A stretch of DNA of 49,312 nt, from NCBI GenBank assembly GCA_002104905.1, contig MCFE01000656.1:1-49312 (forward strand). The letters run 5' to 3'. This document shows, piece by piece, positions 32,471 through 43,959 of this stretch. Source of the DNA: Basidiobolus meristosporus CBS 931.73 (Eukaryota; Basidiobolomycota; Basidiobolomycetes; Basidiobolales; Basidiobolaceae). The notes below the pieces were generated by a model that was not told where the DNA came from, ran no database searches, and was given only the letters and a program-made list of their open reading frames with translations. Position numbers and translations under genes: made by a program. How positions within the stretch are numbered: position 1 is the stretch's first letter; each line of letters begins with the position of its first letter.

Positions 32471-33076
32471 TTAATAGAAAGTAGAGGGACGCTTGGCAAT
32501 GAAGAGGCTACGGTTGGCCTTGTCGGCGGGGCGAGCAACGCGATGGGGAAGAGGGAAGCGAAGCTTGGGCACCATAAGTTGCTTAATGTATGGACGACGA
32601 ACGTCGGCGTTGGCGACCTCAGCAACACGAATGATTTGGATGGATCTGAAGCGAGCGCGGTGACGAGCGGCCATATCTTGGTAGCAAGCCTCAACGGCAT
32701 CGTTACGGGTCAACTCACGGTATTCCTTGTACATGTTGTGGGTACCGGAGCGAGAGTCGTAACGAAGCCAGATACCGAAGGTCTTGATCTTCAAGGGGTT
32801 CTTCTCGAAGATCTCGTTGAGGGAAACGATCTCACCGGCAGCCTTCTTGACCTTCTTGAGCTTGGTCAAGAAATACCAGAAACGGCTCTTGGCAACGACT
32901 TCGTTGGGGGCGAAGATTCTCATTCTGAAGAGTCTGGGGACGGGCTCCTTCTCGGAGGGGAGCTTACGGCCGATGATCTGATATTCGTGCAACTAGAGAG
33001 GCAAAACTAAAGGTGAGAATGGCATTCGAGATAGATGGCCGCTCGCTTCCTATGGATGAATACTTACTCTACCCAT
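32471..33076 (-). CDS. RPL20: 60S ribosomal protein eL20 (L20/L18a)
   Basis: Large-subunit ribosomal protein. Exon 1 (33076-33068) encodes only MGR; a 75-nt intron follows; exon 2 (32992-32471) starts [17 protein letters not shown]. Further family sequence includes [80 protein letters not shown] and [16 protein letters not shown], ending [11 protein letters not shown]. This matches yeast Rpl20 and human RPL18A throughout (177 residues). Divergent from TIM9 over a 230-bp spacer. Confidence 0.98.
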
Positions 33077-33306
33077 GGTTGGCTTCAATAAATCAAACAA
33101 TGCGCCTGAAAGAGGAAGAGAAGTGTGCCCGGTGAAAATTCTAATTTATTTGAGGGTTTTCCACTGGATCTTTTCCGCACAAATCATGAATGATCTTGGC
33201 CCGATCGAATATGCACGAAAATTTTTCTAGCTTGATAGCTGAGCAAAGTTCCCGTTGAGGCCTATCGATAGTGAAGACTTTCCTCTTCTCAGCCCGCACA
33301 GCAACC
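33077..33306. promoter_or_regulatory. Divergent promoter region, RPL20 / TIM9
   Basis: 230-bp head-to-head spacer; the compact size implies a shared promoter. No TATA box obvious. Confidence 0.4.
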
Positions 33307-33712
33307 ATGGATTTCAGTCAATTCTCGCCCGCTGAACGCTCCCACATGGAGCAGCTTATCCAGCAAAAGCAAGTAAGTGAACTTCTATGCAGCGCTTGGC
33401 CCCCCCAGCGAGACTGACTTGATTGCGGTAGATGAAAGATTTCATGCGCTTGTACACTGGCTTGGTTCAAAGATGCTTCGAGAACTGCGCACACAACATG
33501 AAGGCTACTTCCATCAACGCCGAAGAGGTATTGTTTAGAGAGGGTGGCGGCTGCTAAGGCCACGGGTACTTATCTTCTATATTTGGATATGTTAGGAAAC
33601 CTGCGTCAACCGTTGCATCGACAAATTCATGAAGCACTCGGAGCGTGTTGGCCAACGCTTTGCTGAACAAAACGCTTTGTTGACACAACAGCTCAGCGAA
33701 CAGCAAAAGTAA
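33307..33712 (+). CDS. TIM9: Mitochondrial import chaperone Tim9
   Basis: Small Tim protein of the intermembrane space; with Tim10 it forms the hexameric chaperone that guides carrier proteins to TIM22. Three exons: 33307-33372, 33432-33526 and 33596-33712. The spliced protein reads [20 protein letters not shown], with twin CX3C motifs (CFENC and CVNRC) separated by 16 residues and forming two disulfides after Mia40 oxidation, then [19 protein letters not shown]. The MKDFMRLY and [10 protein letters not shown] phrases identify Tim9 rather than Tim8, Tim10 or Tim13. About 92 residues. All introns are of normal length and phase. Confidence 0.96.
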
Positions 33713-34063
33713 ACCAACCCCCCTCATTTCTATATATGCATTCAATCTTTCTTCTGTAGCTTCTCATCATTATCAAGCGAAGATTTAGCAATTGTCGTTT
33801 GTTAGACTCATTCCATGTATCTTTATTTCTTCATTGAGTTAATCGTTTGGAATTAAAAGTCGTCTTCATTCACCCCAGATATTTGGTTGGAAGATACCCA
33901 GTGACTTGAGAATTCTATGGACACCCTGTTGGCGGAAGAAGAACAACGAAAGATTGACAGTAGGAACCTTGCTTTATGGGGTTTCGAAAAGGGAGCTGAT
34001 TCGTGTGATGTGATAAGAGTCTTCATACTGCATCATGGGTAGAAGGGCGATTTCAAGGTGGAT
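33713..34063. other. Convergent 3' spacer, TIM9 / BSD gene
   Basis: 3' UTRs of two convergent genes. No ORF or repeat recognised. Confidence 0.4.
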
Positions 34064-35642
34064 TTATTCCCAATCACTCCAGTCATCTTCCTCGGCTCCA
34101 TCCTCGTTCTACATACCACAACAAGATCAGTTTGGTCTGGTTCAACTGGGGTCTCTGCTTGTAGATATTCGCTTACCTGCTTGGGCTTCTCCTTTTTCGC
34201 TTTAGGGGCGTCGCTCTTTGACTTGCCCTCTTGGACCAATTCAAAGCTTTCTTCGGATTTTCTAGGGTTTGGCCCTGTGCTGAGCTGAGGTGACTTGCTC
34301 TCTTCAGGCACCACCCCGTCCTCATCGTTAGCCGCTGTGATCTCCTCTTTGTCTGATGTATGAGGAGTATCATCTTGCTTCTGCTCAGTATCTTCTGATT
34401 TCTCCTGGCTTTCCTGTGCCTCGGATTTGGCTTGGTCGGCATCATCATTATCGTTCTCGTTCTCGTTCTCATCATCGTCGTCGTCCCAGTTGAAAAGCTC
34501 CTCTTCCTCGTTGTTGACGGCTGCGTCTGAATGGAAAGTTGAGCAATTGTAACATGAAAATCTGCTGAGAAACAGAAATACCGTTAACTAGCTGCTTTCT
34601 CTTTTCCTCTTTCTCGTCAATCTCGAACACTCGGAAATAATAACGAAGCCAAAACTTCTCATAAGGCACATGGGTGGGGACTTGATGAATCCAGCATTAG
34701 ATGGGCATGATGCATTTAGAGCTCGAAGAGTCTCTGCTTCTATCCAAATTGTACATACCGATTTGCTGCATCAACTCTTGGAGCTCAGGGTTGGCCTTTA
34801 ATAGCTCGGAAATCTCGTCCGTATAGTCTGTAACCTCAAACGTCTCGGAGAATTGCTTGAACTTCTCCACATCCTCAGCATCGGCATTCTCTTCGGTTGT
34901 AGGATCAGATAGATAAGTCTCTTCTTTTAGTCGAATCAGAGAGAGTTGAACCTCTTTACGATCCATGCTACACAATCGTGTTAAAGAGTTGACTACTAAG
35001 GGGGCATGGAATCCTGGCTTACATTATGATTTTCTTGGACGAATCTTCTTCCTCCTCCTCCAGATGCTCTTCTTCAGTTGGGGTTATGACGATTGCATCT
35101 GAAATGAATTTGCTTAATCCGCTGCCCCACCTGCTTACAAATTGTTCGGCCGTCTTGGTTGAAGCACCAATCAACCTGGAGGTCGTTTTCAATGCCGGTG
35201 GTAGGTTCTGGCTGGTCTCCTCATCTTGTAAAGTGGTCTTGAGATCGGAGATCTTCTTGGTCAGAGAGCCAAAAGTTTGGGTGGTGTCCGCGGCAACCAC
35301 TGAGGCGAATTCGCTGATGTCTTTCTTGTAAACGTTCACAACATCTTCGGACTGATAGAAACTGCGGTTAAAATCTCCCAGAATAATTTTCTCTCACGCT
35401 GCGTGGGATTCAAGCTAATCTATCCTTACTTGTTTTTTGGCCTTTTCAATGGCCTTGGTTAAGGTTCCTCCCCAACCGAAGGAACTGAAAGAAGGGAGAC
35501 TGAGTCCAGAATCTTCTGCTTCCCCCTCTTTTTGTTTTCCCTTTGACTCCCCTGGATCGGTTCCACTCTCTTCATTTGCCTCACGCAAGACGTAGAAAAA
35601 TGAATCATCCATCATCTTTTCTGTTTGCAACTTGACGTTCAC
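34064..35642 (-). CDS. BSD-domain protein (BSDC1/Dos2-like)
   Basis: Multi-exon minus-strand gene. The N-terminus (KMMDDSFFYVL, GLSLPSFSSFGWGGTLTKAI) is followed by an amphipathic helical region (VYKKDISEFASVVAADTTQT, LIGASTKTAEQFVSRWGSGL). Next come SMDRKEVQLSLIRLKEETYL, FEVTDYTDEISELLKANPEL and the BSD signature HVPYEKFWLRYYFRVFEI. An acidic, low-complexity tail (long D/E/N runs) ends with SFELVQEG and, after the last splice, DDWSDWE at the stop (34064). A C-terminal W-containing acidic peptide also ends animal BSDC1. Function is poorly known; yeast Dos2 is the distant relative. The start could be 35642 or the Met pair ten residues later. Exon borders were read by eye. Confidence 0.8.
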
Positions 35643-35911
35643 AGTTTAATCGATTCCAAGATGAATTCATTGATAACCTCAAAACATCACGTGCTCACAG
35701 CTGAGTAAATGCACCGCACCAATTATTGGGAAACAAATTAAACTTCATAGAATGATGGATGAATTTCGATTTACGATGAGTTCTGGGAAAAGCCACCATC
35801 GTCTATGGGAAGATTTTTCCTGAATCCAACTGACAAATTTTGAGGTGAAGTGAATCCGGCAATTTCACTCTGGCGAGGACAGCCTTCCATTCGGATATAC
35901 ATCTTCGCAAT
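35643..35911. promoter_or_regulatory. Divergent promoter region, BSD gene / MEF2
   Basis: 269-bp head-to-head spacer. No clear named motif seen. Confidence 0.35.
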
Positions 35912-38447
35912 ATGCTGGGCCAGGTACGCTTGTTCGGTCGACAGACGCCATTTTTGGTCCGAACCCTCCCCTTCCACAGACACGGAAACCATGGGAATTC
36001 CCGGATTTTCGCTCGTTGGTTTACTGTAAAAACTGACGGTAAGTTGTACGTTCAAACCACACCATTCACCGGGTCCGAAATGCTCACATTATCTTCTCCC
36101 CTTTGTCAAGACCCGCAACTAGCCAAGATCAGGAACATTGGGATTATCGCACATATTGATGCAGGTATGTCGTGTGTGCTAATAGTGAAGGTACCCTTTC
36201 TCACCAGCATTGGACGTAGGCAAAACAACCTCTACTGAACGCATGCTACATTATGCCGGCATGACCAGAAAAATCGGAGGTACTTGACTGCTCTCTTCCT
36301 CAGCAACACACTCTAGCCTTCCTAACATCTCTTTCAAAGATGTCGATGACGGCGATACAGTTATGGACTACATGAAGCAAGAAAAGGAGCGAGGAATCAC
36401 GATTACTTCGGCAGCGATCACGTTTGGCTGGAACGATCATCGTATCAACCTCATCGATACTCCAGGCCACGTCGATTTTACTATGGAGGTGGAACGGAGT
36501 ATTCGAGTCTTGGACGGCGCGGTTACCATCATCGATGGGGTGGCCGGGGTTGAAGCACAGACGGAGACAGTTTGGGCCCAAGCCGATCGGTACAAGGTGC
36601 CCAGAATCGTGTTCATCAACAAGCTGGATAGAATCGGCGCCGGAATCAGCAAAACGCTACGTGACATTGACAGGAAGCTGAATGGGAAGCCCCTGCTATG
36701 CCAATTCCCAGCAATGGGTGATGATGGTCTGGGTGGTGGCTCGGATGCCAACGGAGTTAGCGGCATCGTAGATCTGCTGACGATGGAATATCTGACTTGG
36801 GAGAAGGAAACCATGGGAGCATCGATCAAGAAAACCCCGTTGAGCGAGTCCACAATCAACCCCAGATTCTATGAAGCGGCGTGTCAAGCGCGTGTCAACC
36901 TCGTGGAGGGTTTGTCTGAGATTGACGATGACATCGTGGAGATCTTCCTGGAAAACGAGGACCACATGGCCGTCTCTGAAGCTGATCTGAAGAAGGCCTT
37001 ACGAAAGGCCACCCTCAGTGGTTCCGGAATACCAGTCCTGTGCGGGGCCTCCTTCAAGAATATCGGGGTTCAGCCATTGATGGACGCAGTCATTGACTAC
37101 CTCCCATCGCCTATCGATCGCCCACTTCCGCAAGCCGTCCTGGCCAACGGAGAAATGATCGAAATCCCATTGAAAACCAAGGGAAAGCTGTGCGCCTTGG
37201 CTTTCAAGGTGATTGCTGATCCCAAGAGGGGGCCCATGGTGTTTGTTCGGGTTTACTCGGGAACCCTGCAGAATCGCTCCACTCTGTACAATAGCACAAG
37301 GAAAAGTAAGGAGCGGGTCAACAGACTCTTGCAGATGTACGCCAATGACGTGGAGGAGATTCCAAGTGTTTCCGCAGGAAACATTGGAGTTATCATCGGC
37401 ATGAAAGAGACCCGCACCGGGGACACGATTCTCCTATACAACGACCGCCAAGATGGCATAAGGCTTAAAGGAGTGGAGGTACCGCCTCCGGTCTTCTTCT
37501 GTGCTGTCGAGCCGTACTCCTCTTCGGATGAAAAGTCGGTGGATGAAGCGCTCAAGAGCATCCTTCTGGAAGACCCCTCTCTGCACGTCCATGTTGACGA
37601 GGAGACGGGACAAAACCTGATTAGCGGCATGGGTGAGCTCCATCTTGAAATTGTCAAGGATAGACTGCTCAACGATTTCAAGGTCAACGCGGAGATGGGT
37701 AAAATGAGAATCTCGTACCGTGAAACTGTGACCAGTGAATCCGAGGAGGAGACGCTTTACGATCGGGAAATATTAGGTAAACGCGCGTTGGCTCAGATGA
37801 AGGTGACGGTGAGCCCGCTTTCGGAAGACGACAAAGGAAACGATGAATCAGGCAATCGCATAGAGATTGACCTGAGCGAGGATTCGCTTACTCAGGATGC
37901 TCAACACGAAAGCGCTGACAAAACCATCATTTCCAAGGAGGAGATCTCCGAAGCTATCCGTGAAGGCATCCTCTCCGGGGTTTCCAGGGGACATATCTTG
38001 GGATTCCCCATGACCCGTCTTCAAATCAAAGTCCAAGATATCCGCATGTTTGGCGGTGACACCACCCCCGCTGCCCTACGTGCCTGCGTCAACCAGTGCC
38101 TCTCCAGCGCCGTCGCCAAATCGAACCCTGCTCTGCTTGAGCCTATGATGAAAGTGATCGTCGAGGTTGGAGAGGATCAGGTAGGCAATGTGTTGGGCGA
38201 TTTGACCGGCGTACGCCGTGGTCGGGTAACTGGATTAGATGAGGAGGGCGCGGAAGATAGTAGCGTGACTTCTTACAATAAGAGATCGATCCATGCTGAG
38301 GTCCCACTCTCTTCTATGGTTGGCTACTCTTCAGCATTAAGATCGCTGACTGCTGGTACGGCCACATTCTCAATGCAGCTCGTGGGCTATGGATTGATGA
38401 CTGCTCAGCAGCAAAAGAATGTTGAGTTTGAAATCCGTGGCTACTAG
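35912..38447 (+). CDS. MEF2: Mitochondrial ribosome-recycling factor EF-G2 (Mef2/GFM2)
   Basis: Translational GTPase that, with the recycling factor RRF, splits mitochondrial ribosomes after termination. Five or so exons: the first (from ATG 35912) encodes an Arg-rich presequence (MLGQVRLFGRQTPFLVRTLP). Short exons then rebuild NIGIIAHIDAG-KTTSTERML (G1 P-loop), and the last exon from about 36339 holds YMKQEKERGITITSAAITF (G2), NLIDTPGHVDFTME (G3), RIVFINKLDRIGAGI (G4) and domains II-V (GMGELHLEIVKDRL; ILSGVSRGHILGFP). The MTRKIG-DVDDGDTVMDYM phrase and overall divergence from canonical EF-G favour Mef2 over Mef1. Ends with VEFEIRGY. Starts head-to-head with the BSD gene. Confidence 0.92.
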
Positions 38448-39013
38448 TCTATTGCATATTAAATTCTCCACACCTCGCCACCCAGATGAACCACCACACC
38501 AGCCTCATAGAATACATCTCAACAATAAACAATCGGCAGAGTCCAAGCATTACTGAAGCATTCCACTGATTGACCCTGAATTTCCTTTTTGGAATTTAAG
38601 CTAAAGCTGAACTAGCATCGCTGCAACTCACATGCAACCCTAACCCTTACCTCGTTACCATGGCTCCTCAGAATCTAACAGAGATCTTAAGCAATATAGA
38701 TCTCGAGATAGGGGTCGCCTTTCTGGAAGTGGATTGGCTGCCGTGGAGATGTATCAACTGTGAGTCAGTTGAACAGAGGACTAGAGCGGTAATCGTGAGT
38801 CACATGAATTCGCCCAGTTTACCATAGCGATCGTCTAGCAGAGGTTTGTTAGGCATGAAAATTCTGAAACTGTAATGCACACTATTGGTTAGAGGATTTT
38901 GTTGAATTCTGCACCTATATAATATTTCTCTATAATTGGAGACATCATCGCTTTTCCTTCCAGGGGCCTCACACACACACGTACATCCACCACACCACAC
39001 CAACAAACCTCAT
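38448..39013. other. Spacer MEF2 / ARO2
   Basis: 566 bp. Contains a telobox-like AACCCTAACCCTTA at 38636-38649 and a short open frame from ATG 38659 (about 55 codons) that resembles nothing I know. Otherwise the MEF2 3' end and the ARO2 promoter. Confidence 0.45.
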
Positions 39014-40520
39014 ATGAGTACCTTTGGCTCCATATACCGTGTAACCACCTACGGTGAATCCCACTGCAAAAGCGTAGGCTGTATCATCGATGGCTGCCCT
39101 CCCGGCCTTGCCCTGAACGAAGGCGATATCCAGGCCCAGCTGAGCAGAAGAAGACCCGGTCAAAGCAATCTCACTACTCCGGTATGGCTTGGTTGGCACG
39201 AGGGGGTTTTTCTTTTCGGTGACTTACCTTTTCTATGCTTAGCGTGACGAGAAGGATCGTGTGGAGATCCAGTCCGGAACCGAGTTCGGGGTTACCCTCG
39301 GAACCCCTATTGGCTTGATAGTCCGTAACGAGGACCAACGTCCCCACGACTATTCCGAAACCGACTTGTTCCCAAGACCAAGTCATGCTGACTGGACCTA
39401 CCTCGAGAAGTACGGTCTCAAGGCCAGCAGCGGTGGAGGTAGAGCTTCTGCTCGCGAGACAATCGGTATGGTTATCTTTTGCGTTGTTTCCTTCTCGTTT
39501 GACAGTGCGAGACTGATGTCGAGTGTTCAGGTCGTGTTGCTGCCGGCGCCATTGCTGAGAAGTATCTCAAGCAGGCCTACGGTGTAGAGATCGTTGCCTT
39601 TGTCAGCTCTACCGGACCTATTGGCATGCCTTTCATCCAAGAACAGGCCACCACGGGAGTCTCTGCTGAATACATCCAATTGTTGAACACTTTGACTCGT
39701 GAGCAGGTGGATGCGGATCCTATCCGTTGTCCAGACGCTGCTACTGCCGAGCTGATGAAGCAGGTAAGCGCGTGCCAACCATCCAATTCAATGGCAAACA
39801 ACCCATCTAAACAGCAACAATCTCTAGGAAATCCTAAGAGCCAAGGAGGAGAACGATTCTATCGGTGGTACGGTCACTTGTGTGATCCGTAACGTCCCCA
39901 CTGGTCTGGGTGAGCCCTGCTTCGACAAGTTGGAGGCTAAGCTTGCTCATGCCATGCTCTCCATCCCAGCCACTAAAGGATTCGAGATTGGGTCAGGCTT
40001 CGGCGGTGCTTCCCAGAGAGGCCATATCCACAACGATCCATTCGTGAAGAAGGAAGTCAACGGGAAGTCAACCCTCGGTACCTCCACTAACAACTCTGGT
40101 GGTATTCAAGTAAGTGAGATGTGTCATCACGTGTGTGGGTGTTGCGGGGTGCTAACCACTCTACCCAGGGCGGTATTTCCAACGGGGAAAATATCTATTT
40201 CCGAGTTGCCTTCAAACCTCCGGCCACCATCAGCCAAGAGCAAAGCACCACCAGCTACGGCGGAGTCTCGGGGGTTCTGGCGACCCGCGGTAGACACGAC
40301 CCTTGCGTGGTCCCCAGAGCCGTCCCTATCGTTGAAGCAATGGCCTCATTGGTGATCATGGAGTAAGTTCGCTTGGAGGGGTAGTTCCACATCGATTCAC
40401 CGCTAACCGAGTTTTTCTAGTGCTGTTATGATTCAGAACTCCAGAAAGGCCGCTGCCTCTCTTCTTCCTACCATCCCCATCCATCCCTCTCTTAGGGGAG
40501 TTGATCCCAGCCAACAATAG
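39014..40520 (+). CDS. ARO2: Chorismate synthase
   Basis: Last enzyme of the shikimate pathway: EPSP to chorismate, using reduced FMN. Six exons: 39014-39181, 39243-39465, 39531-39763, 39828-40109, 40169-40362 and 40421-40520. Family motifs: [150 protein letters not shown]. His in GESHC and in GRHDP are the usual catalytic pair. Fungal enzymes are bifunctional with an NADPH-flavin reductase activity; that is known for the family, not seen here. About 399 residues. The start at 39014 rather than upstream in-frame ATG 38936 fits the conserved N-terminus. Confidence 0.98.
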
Positions 40521-40879
40521 TGAAGCTGATTAACTCGCCGCACAAACCTAGTTATCTTGTACAAACATTGACATTTTTAAACCCACAACCCACAACCCAC
40601 ATCCCATAGCCAATAAAAGATGATGCCAAGATGGAAATTTCCAGTGGGCCGAATGGTCATGCTTTTGGATGATCGTGGACCACGACCACCATTCTCACCC
40701 TCTCGGGTCTTTATCATTCTATATTCAGCGTCAATGTACTCGACCCACCTACCTAATCAATGTGACATATCCCCATCACAACGACGCACTGGGTCTCGAA
40801 AAAATTCATCCGACGCCGACGCTCCTTTTTTAACCGAGATCGTGCATCGCCCGCCTCCCGCCTGTCCTCTTCTCCCAAC
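40521..40879. other. Spacer ARO2 / small membrane protein
   Basis: 3' UTR of ARO2 (AATAAA at 40612-40617) and promoter of the next gene. No gene seen; an 87-codon frame here overlaps the promoter and looks non-coding. Confidence 0.4.
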
Positions 40880-41390
40880 ATGAGGTCTTGTCAGTTGGCA
40901 TTTCTGCTTTGCTTGTGTATCCTTCTCCACCGTACACTTGCCCAGTCCCCCTCACCAACAACCCGACCATCGGCACGCACAAGCTATGAATACGTGACGG
41001 TTACCGGGCCCGGAACCACTCACACCTCGTTCGTCACCATCACTGATTCCAACACCCCTACCACCAGCACCTCCTCGCAGACTGAGAGCCCGTCCTCGGA
41101 AAGCAGCGAACATTCACACACCAATACCACGGCCATCGCCGCCGGTGTCTCCGTAGGGGGAGGGGTGGTTCTGCTTTGCTGTGGCTTTTTCCTCTTCAGA
41201 CGTTGGAGAAAAAAGGTGATTTCCCTCTCATCTAGTTGTTGAGCTTCTAACCCCCGACTAACAACCGTTTCCCCCACAGTCGAATGGTGATTCCAAGGTC
41301 AATCAACCCATGTCGGACGCCGGGTACTTGCCAGCGGCTCCAGCGCCAAGAGATGGCACCGGGTTCCTGCGAGAGTTGAACGAACTGTAG
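40880..41390 (+). CDS. Small single-pass membrane protein with Ser/Thr-rich ectodomain
   Basis: Two exons (40880-41215 and 41280-41390) giving about 148 residues. A signal peptide (MRSCQLAFLLCLCILLHRTL, cleavage near AQS) is followed by a Ser/Thr/Pro-rich extracellular stretch likely to be O-mannosylated (residues about 23-85), a transmembrane helix (AAGVSVGGGVVLLCCGFFLF), a basic stop-transfer RRWRKK and a short cytoplasmic tail with SDAGYLPAAPAPRDG. The layout resembles fungal cell-wall stress sensors (Wsc/Mid2 type), but no WSC cysteine domain is present and I do not recognise a family. Introns, signal and topology support a real gene; function unknown. Confidence 0.72.
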
Positions 41391-41846
41391 CCACAGCCCA
41401 GACATACCCAACCCTACTTTCCTCGGGTTTGTTCCTATTTCCGTAACCGTTTATATGCCCTGTGCTGCGCTGCCCCGCCCCGCGAATGGACCAGATGAAG
41501 TGGCCCACTTTCAACTCACCTTGTGTAGCCTGCGCATTTGTTCATATAGTACATATTCCTTTCTCGAGAATGAGGATCGATTCCTCGTTTCCCTCACGCA
41601 GTGCTCGTGAGCATCTAATGGAGAGTAGTGTGAAATAAAGCTCGAGCCGACATACATCGTTTCAATAGAAATATACACTTGGTTTATTCGTTCGGTAGTA
41701 TATGAAGTACATGTGAATCCGTCGTTCGCTGGGCATTCGAGGGAGGGTGTCCTGCCATCGCTTGACGGATCGGAGCCGCTCTCCGCCCCTTATAGGCCGG
41801 TGGCGATGATGGGAGGGAGGGGAGGTCGATTGCGTGTGTCTGTAGA
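41391..41846. other. Convergent 3' spacer, membrane protein / Met30-like gene
   Basis: 3' UTRs of two convergent genes. AATAAA at 41634-41639 (plus strand). A 221-codon minus-strand frame at 41662-42327 is an artefact of the GC-rich WD40 exon. No gene seen. Confidence 0.4.
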
Positions 41847-43959
41847 CTAGACATCCACTCCGAAATCCCATATCCGGATCTCGTTGTCGTCGCTGCCGGT
41901 GACGATCCGGGTGTCGCTCAGGCCCACGCAACTCACCGGCCCACTGTGCCCGGTCAGCGTGTGCATGCACAGCCCGCTCGACATATCCCACACCTTCACT
42001 GTGCAGTCGTGGGCCCCGCTGACGATGCGCAGCGTGTCGAAGGCTAGACTCCAGACCCCCTCCACGTGGCCAAACATCGTGCGGATGCAGTTTCCGGTGT
42101 TGATCGACCAGGTCCGAATGGTGTTGTCGAGCGCCCCGCTGATCAGGATCGGGCTGTTGTGGGTGTCTTCCGGATGGGTCTGGGACGCAGCGGCCGAGGG
42201 TGCTCCGGTGGGGCGCGCCGGCGATGACGACGAGTTGTCCGAGCTCAGGGAGAAGGCGAAGTTCGCGTGGGAGGCCACCTGGAGACATTGCACCTGCCCG
42301 ATGTGGCCCTTGAAGGTTCGCAGACACGTCTGGGTGGCCAAGTCCCAGTGCTTGATGGTCGTGTCATCCGAGCACGAGAACAGCTGCGTCTTCTGGAAGA
42401 TCGCCACCTTGGTGACCCAGTCGGTGTGGCCGGCCAGCGTCGAGCACTTCCCGGTGCTGAAGTTCCAGATCTTGATGGTGCCGTCGACCGACCCGCTGGC
42501 CAGGGTGGAGCAATCGAAGTGAAGGCACACGATGCCGTTGGTGTGCCCCTCGAGCGTGCGAATGCACTCTCCGGTTCGGTAGTTCCAGATCTTCATCGTG
42601 GCGTCCATCGAGCCGGTGATCAGTTTGCAGGTGTCGAACTGGAGCGCTCGCACGCACCGGCTATGTCCGTCCAACGTTCGGAGCAGCTCTCCGGTCTCGA
42701 TGTCCCAGATCTTGACCGTGTGGTCATACGAGCCGGTGATCAGGTGGGTGTTGTCGAACTGCAGACACATCACCCCGTCCGTGTGGCCCTTCAGGACCTT
42801 GGTGGTGTATATTCCGCGCCGCCAGTTTCTTTCCACTTTGAGTCGCTCGCAGAAGATATCCTTCCAAGGTCGTCGCTGCGGGGGCGGGGGCGGGAGTGGA
42901 GGTCTTGTGGCGCTGCACGGGTCAAGTTTCGAGGGGGGCTCGCCTACGGACTCTGGGCCACTGCCGGGGTCGAACTTATGCTCGCTCTTGACTCGTTCTA
43001 GGAGAAGGTGGGTTATTCGAGATGGTCGAGAGGCGAACAACATGCTGTGGGCAACTTACTTTGGACGATGGGTTCCTCCGACTCCCTCCAACGTTTCTTC
43101 ATGTTCTCCGCCGACTCGGTGATTCGGCTGGGCTCCTTCCATCTCTTTCTGGACTTGCTATCTAACAGCGGGAGTCCCCAGCCGCATTTCCGACATTTCT
43201 TGTCGATGTGCTGAATGCACATGCGGTACCACACGTAGTCATCGTCCGCCAGCTTCTTCCATACCTTCGACACCTGGGCAGCGTGGCATATGGACTTGGC
43301 GTCCAGGAAGGAGAAGATCTTGAGGGAGATCTCCTTGGGTGCCACTGAGATGAAGTCGATTCGGAGGAGCGGGTTGAGGGCAGTCGATAGGTAAGAAAGT
43401 TGTGGGAAGCAGCATTGGGTAAGAAGGCCGCCAAGTATCATTGAGCGGATAGATTGTGGCGCAGAGCCAAAGGTGGACCACACCTGGCTCACTATGGTTT
43501 GCAACTCTTTCGGGAGTTGGTCGAGTTGCTAGATGGGACCAGGTTTAGTGGAGTCCTCGGGAACAAAAGACATACAAGGACGGTTACCATTTGCAAAGCA
43601 TTTAGGGAAGGGCCATCAACTGCCCGCCGTAGATCCGGACGATGCCGATAGCAAGTGTAGGATTCCTTTTCCCGGTGAGGATTCAAGGGGTGTGCGGGAT
43701 GCTGTTTGTGAAAAGCGGTCATGGCCAGTTCTTCGGAGTCCAGGGGCGTTTCCGTCTCATCGAAATTGAAAGGCTTCTGCTTCCCTGGGTGCTCGTCCAA
43801 CTCTTTCGACATGGTCTGACGGGTTTGGGAGAGAAAATAGGTAGATACGAAGGGGTTTGGCTCAGCAAGAATTCTGGCCATGAAGGTAACTTGATCATGG
43901 TATACTCTGCTCATTGGATGGACAGCGAATCCATCCTCGTGTGACAAGAATAGGGACAA
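41847..43959 (-). CDS. MET30: F-box/WD40 protein, Met30/SconB-like
   Basis: Substrate receptor of an SCF ubiquitin ligase. In yeast and filamentous fungi this family represses sulfur-assimilation transcription factors and acts in cell cycle and metal stress; that role is inferred here. Three exons: about 43959-43590, 43531 to about 43060, and from about 43000 to 41847. An N-terminal tail precedes LDQLPKELQTIVSQVW and the F-box (RIDFISVAPKEISLKIFSFL, then HAAQVSKVWKKLADDDYVW). After WKDIFCERLKVERNWRRGIY come seven WD40 repeats, each with GH...WD spacing, for example LKGHTDGVMCLQFDNTHLIT and TIKIWNFSTGKC. The last repeats flank a Ser/Ala/Pro insertion (SSSSPARPTGAPSAAASQT). The third exon is strikingly GC-rich. 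The exact start is uncertain, as several in-frame Met codons follow. Confidence 0.88.

Noticed and set aside
38636..38649. Telomere-like AACCCTAACCC as a chromosome end or internal telomere
   Set aside because: Only two units, flanked by ordinary single-copy genes; better described as a telobox-like site.
38659..38830. Short open frame of about 55 codons between MEF2 and ARO2
   Set aside because: No recognised protein, no clear signals; chance frame.
41884..43122. Several long plus-strand frames (up to 244 codons) and a 221-codon minus-strand frame at 41662
   Set aside because: All overlap the GC-rich WD40 exon in other frames, where stop codons are rare. The WD40 frame is clearly the real one.
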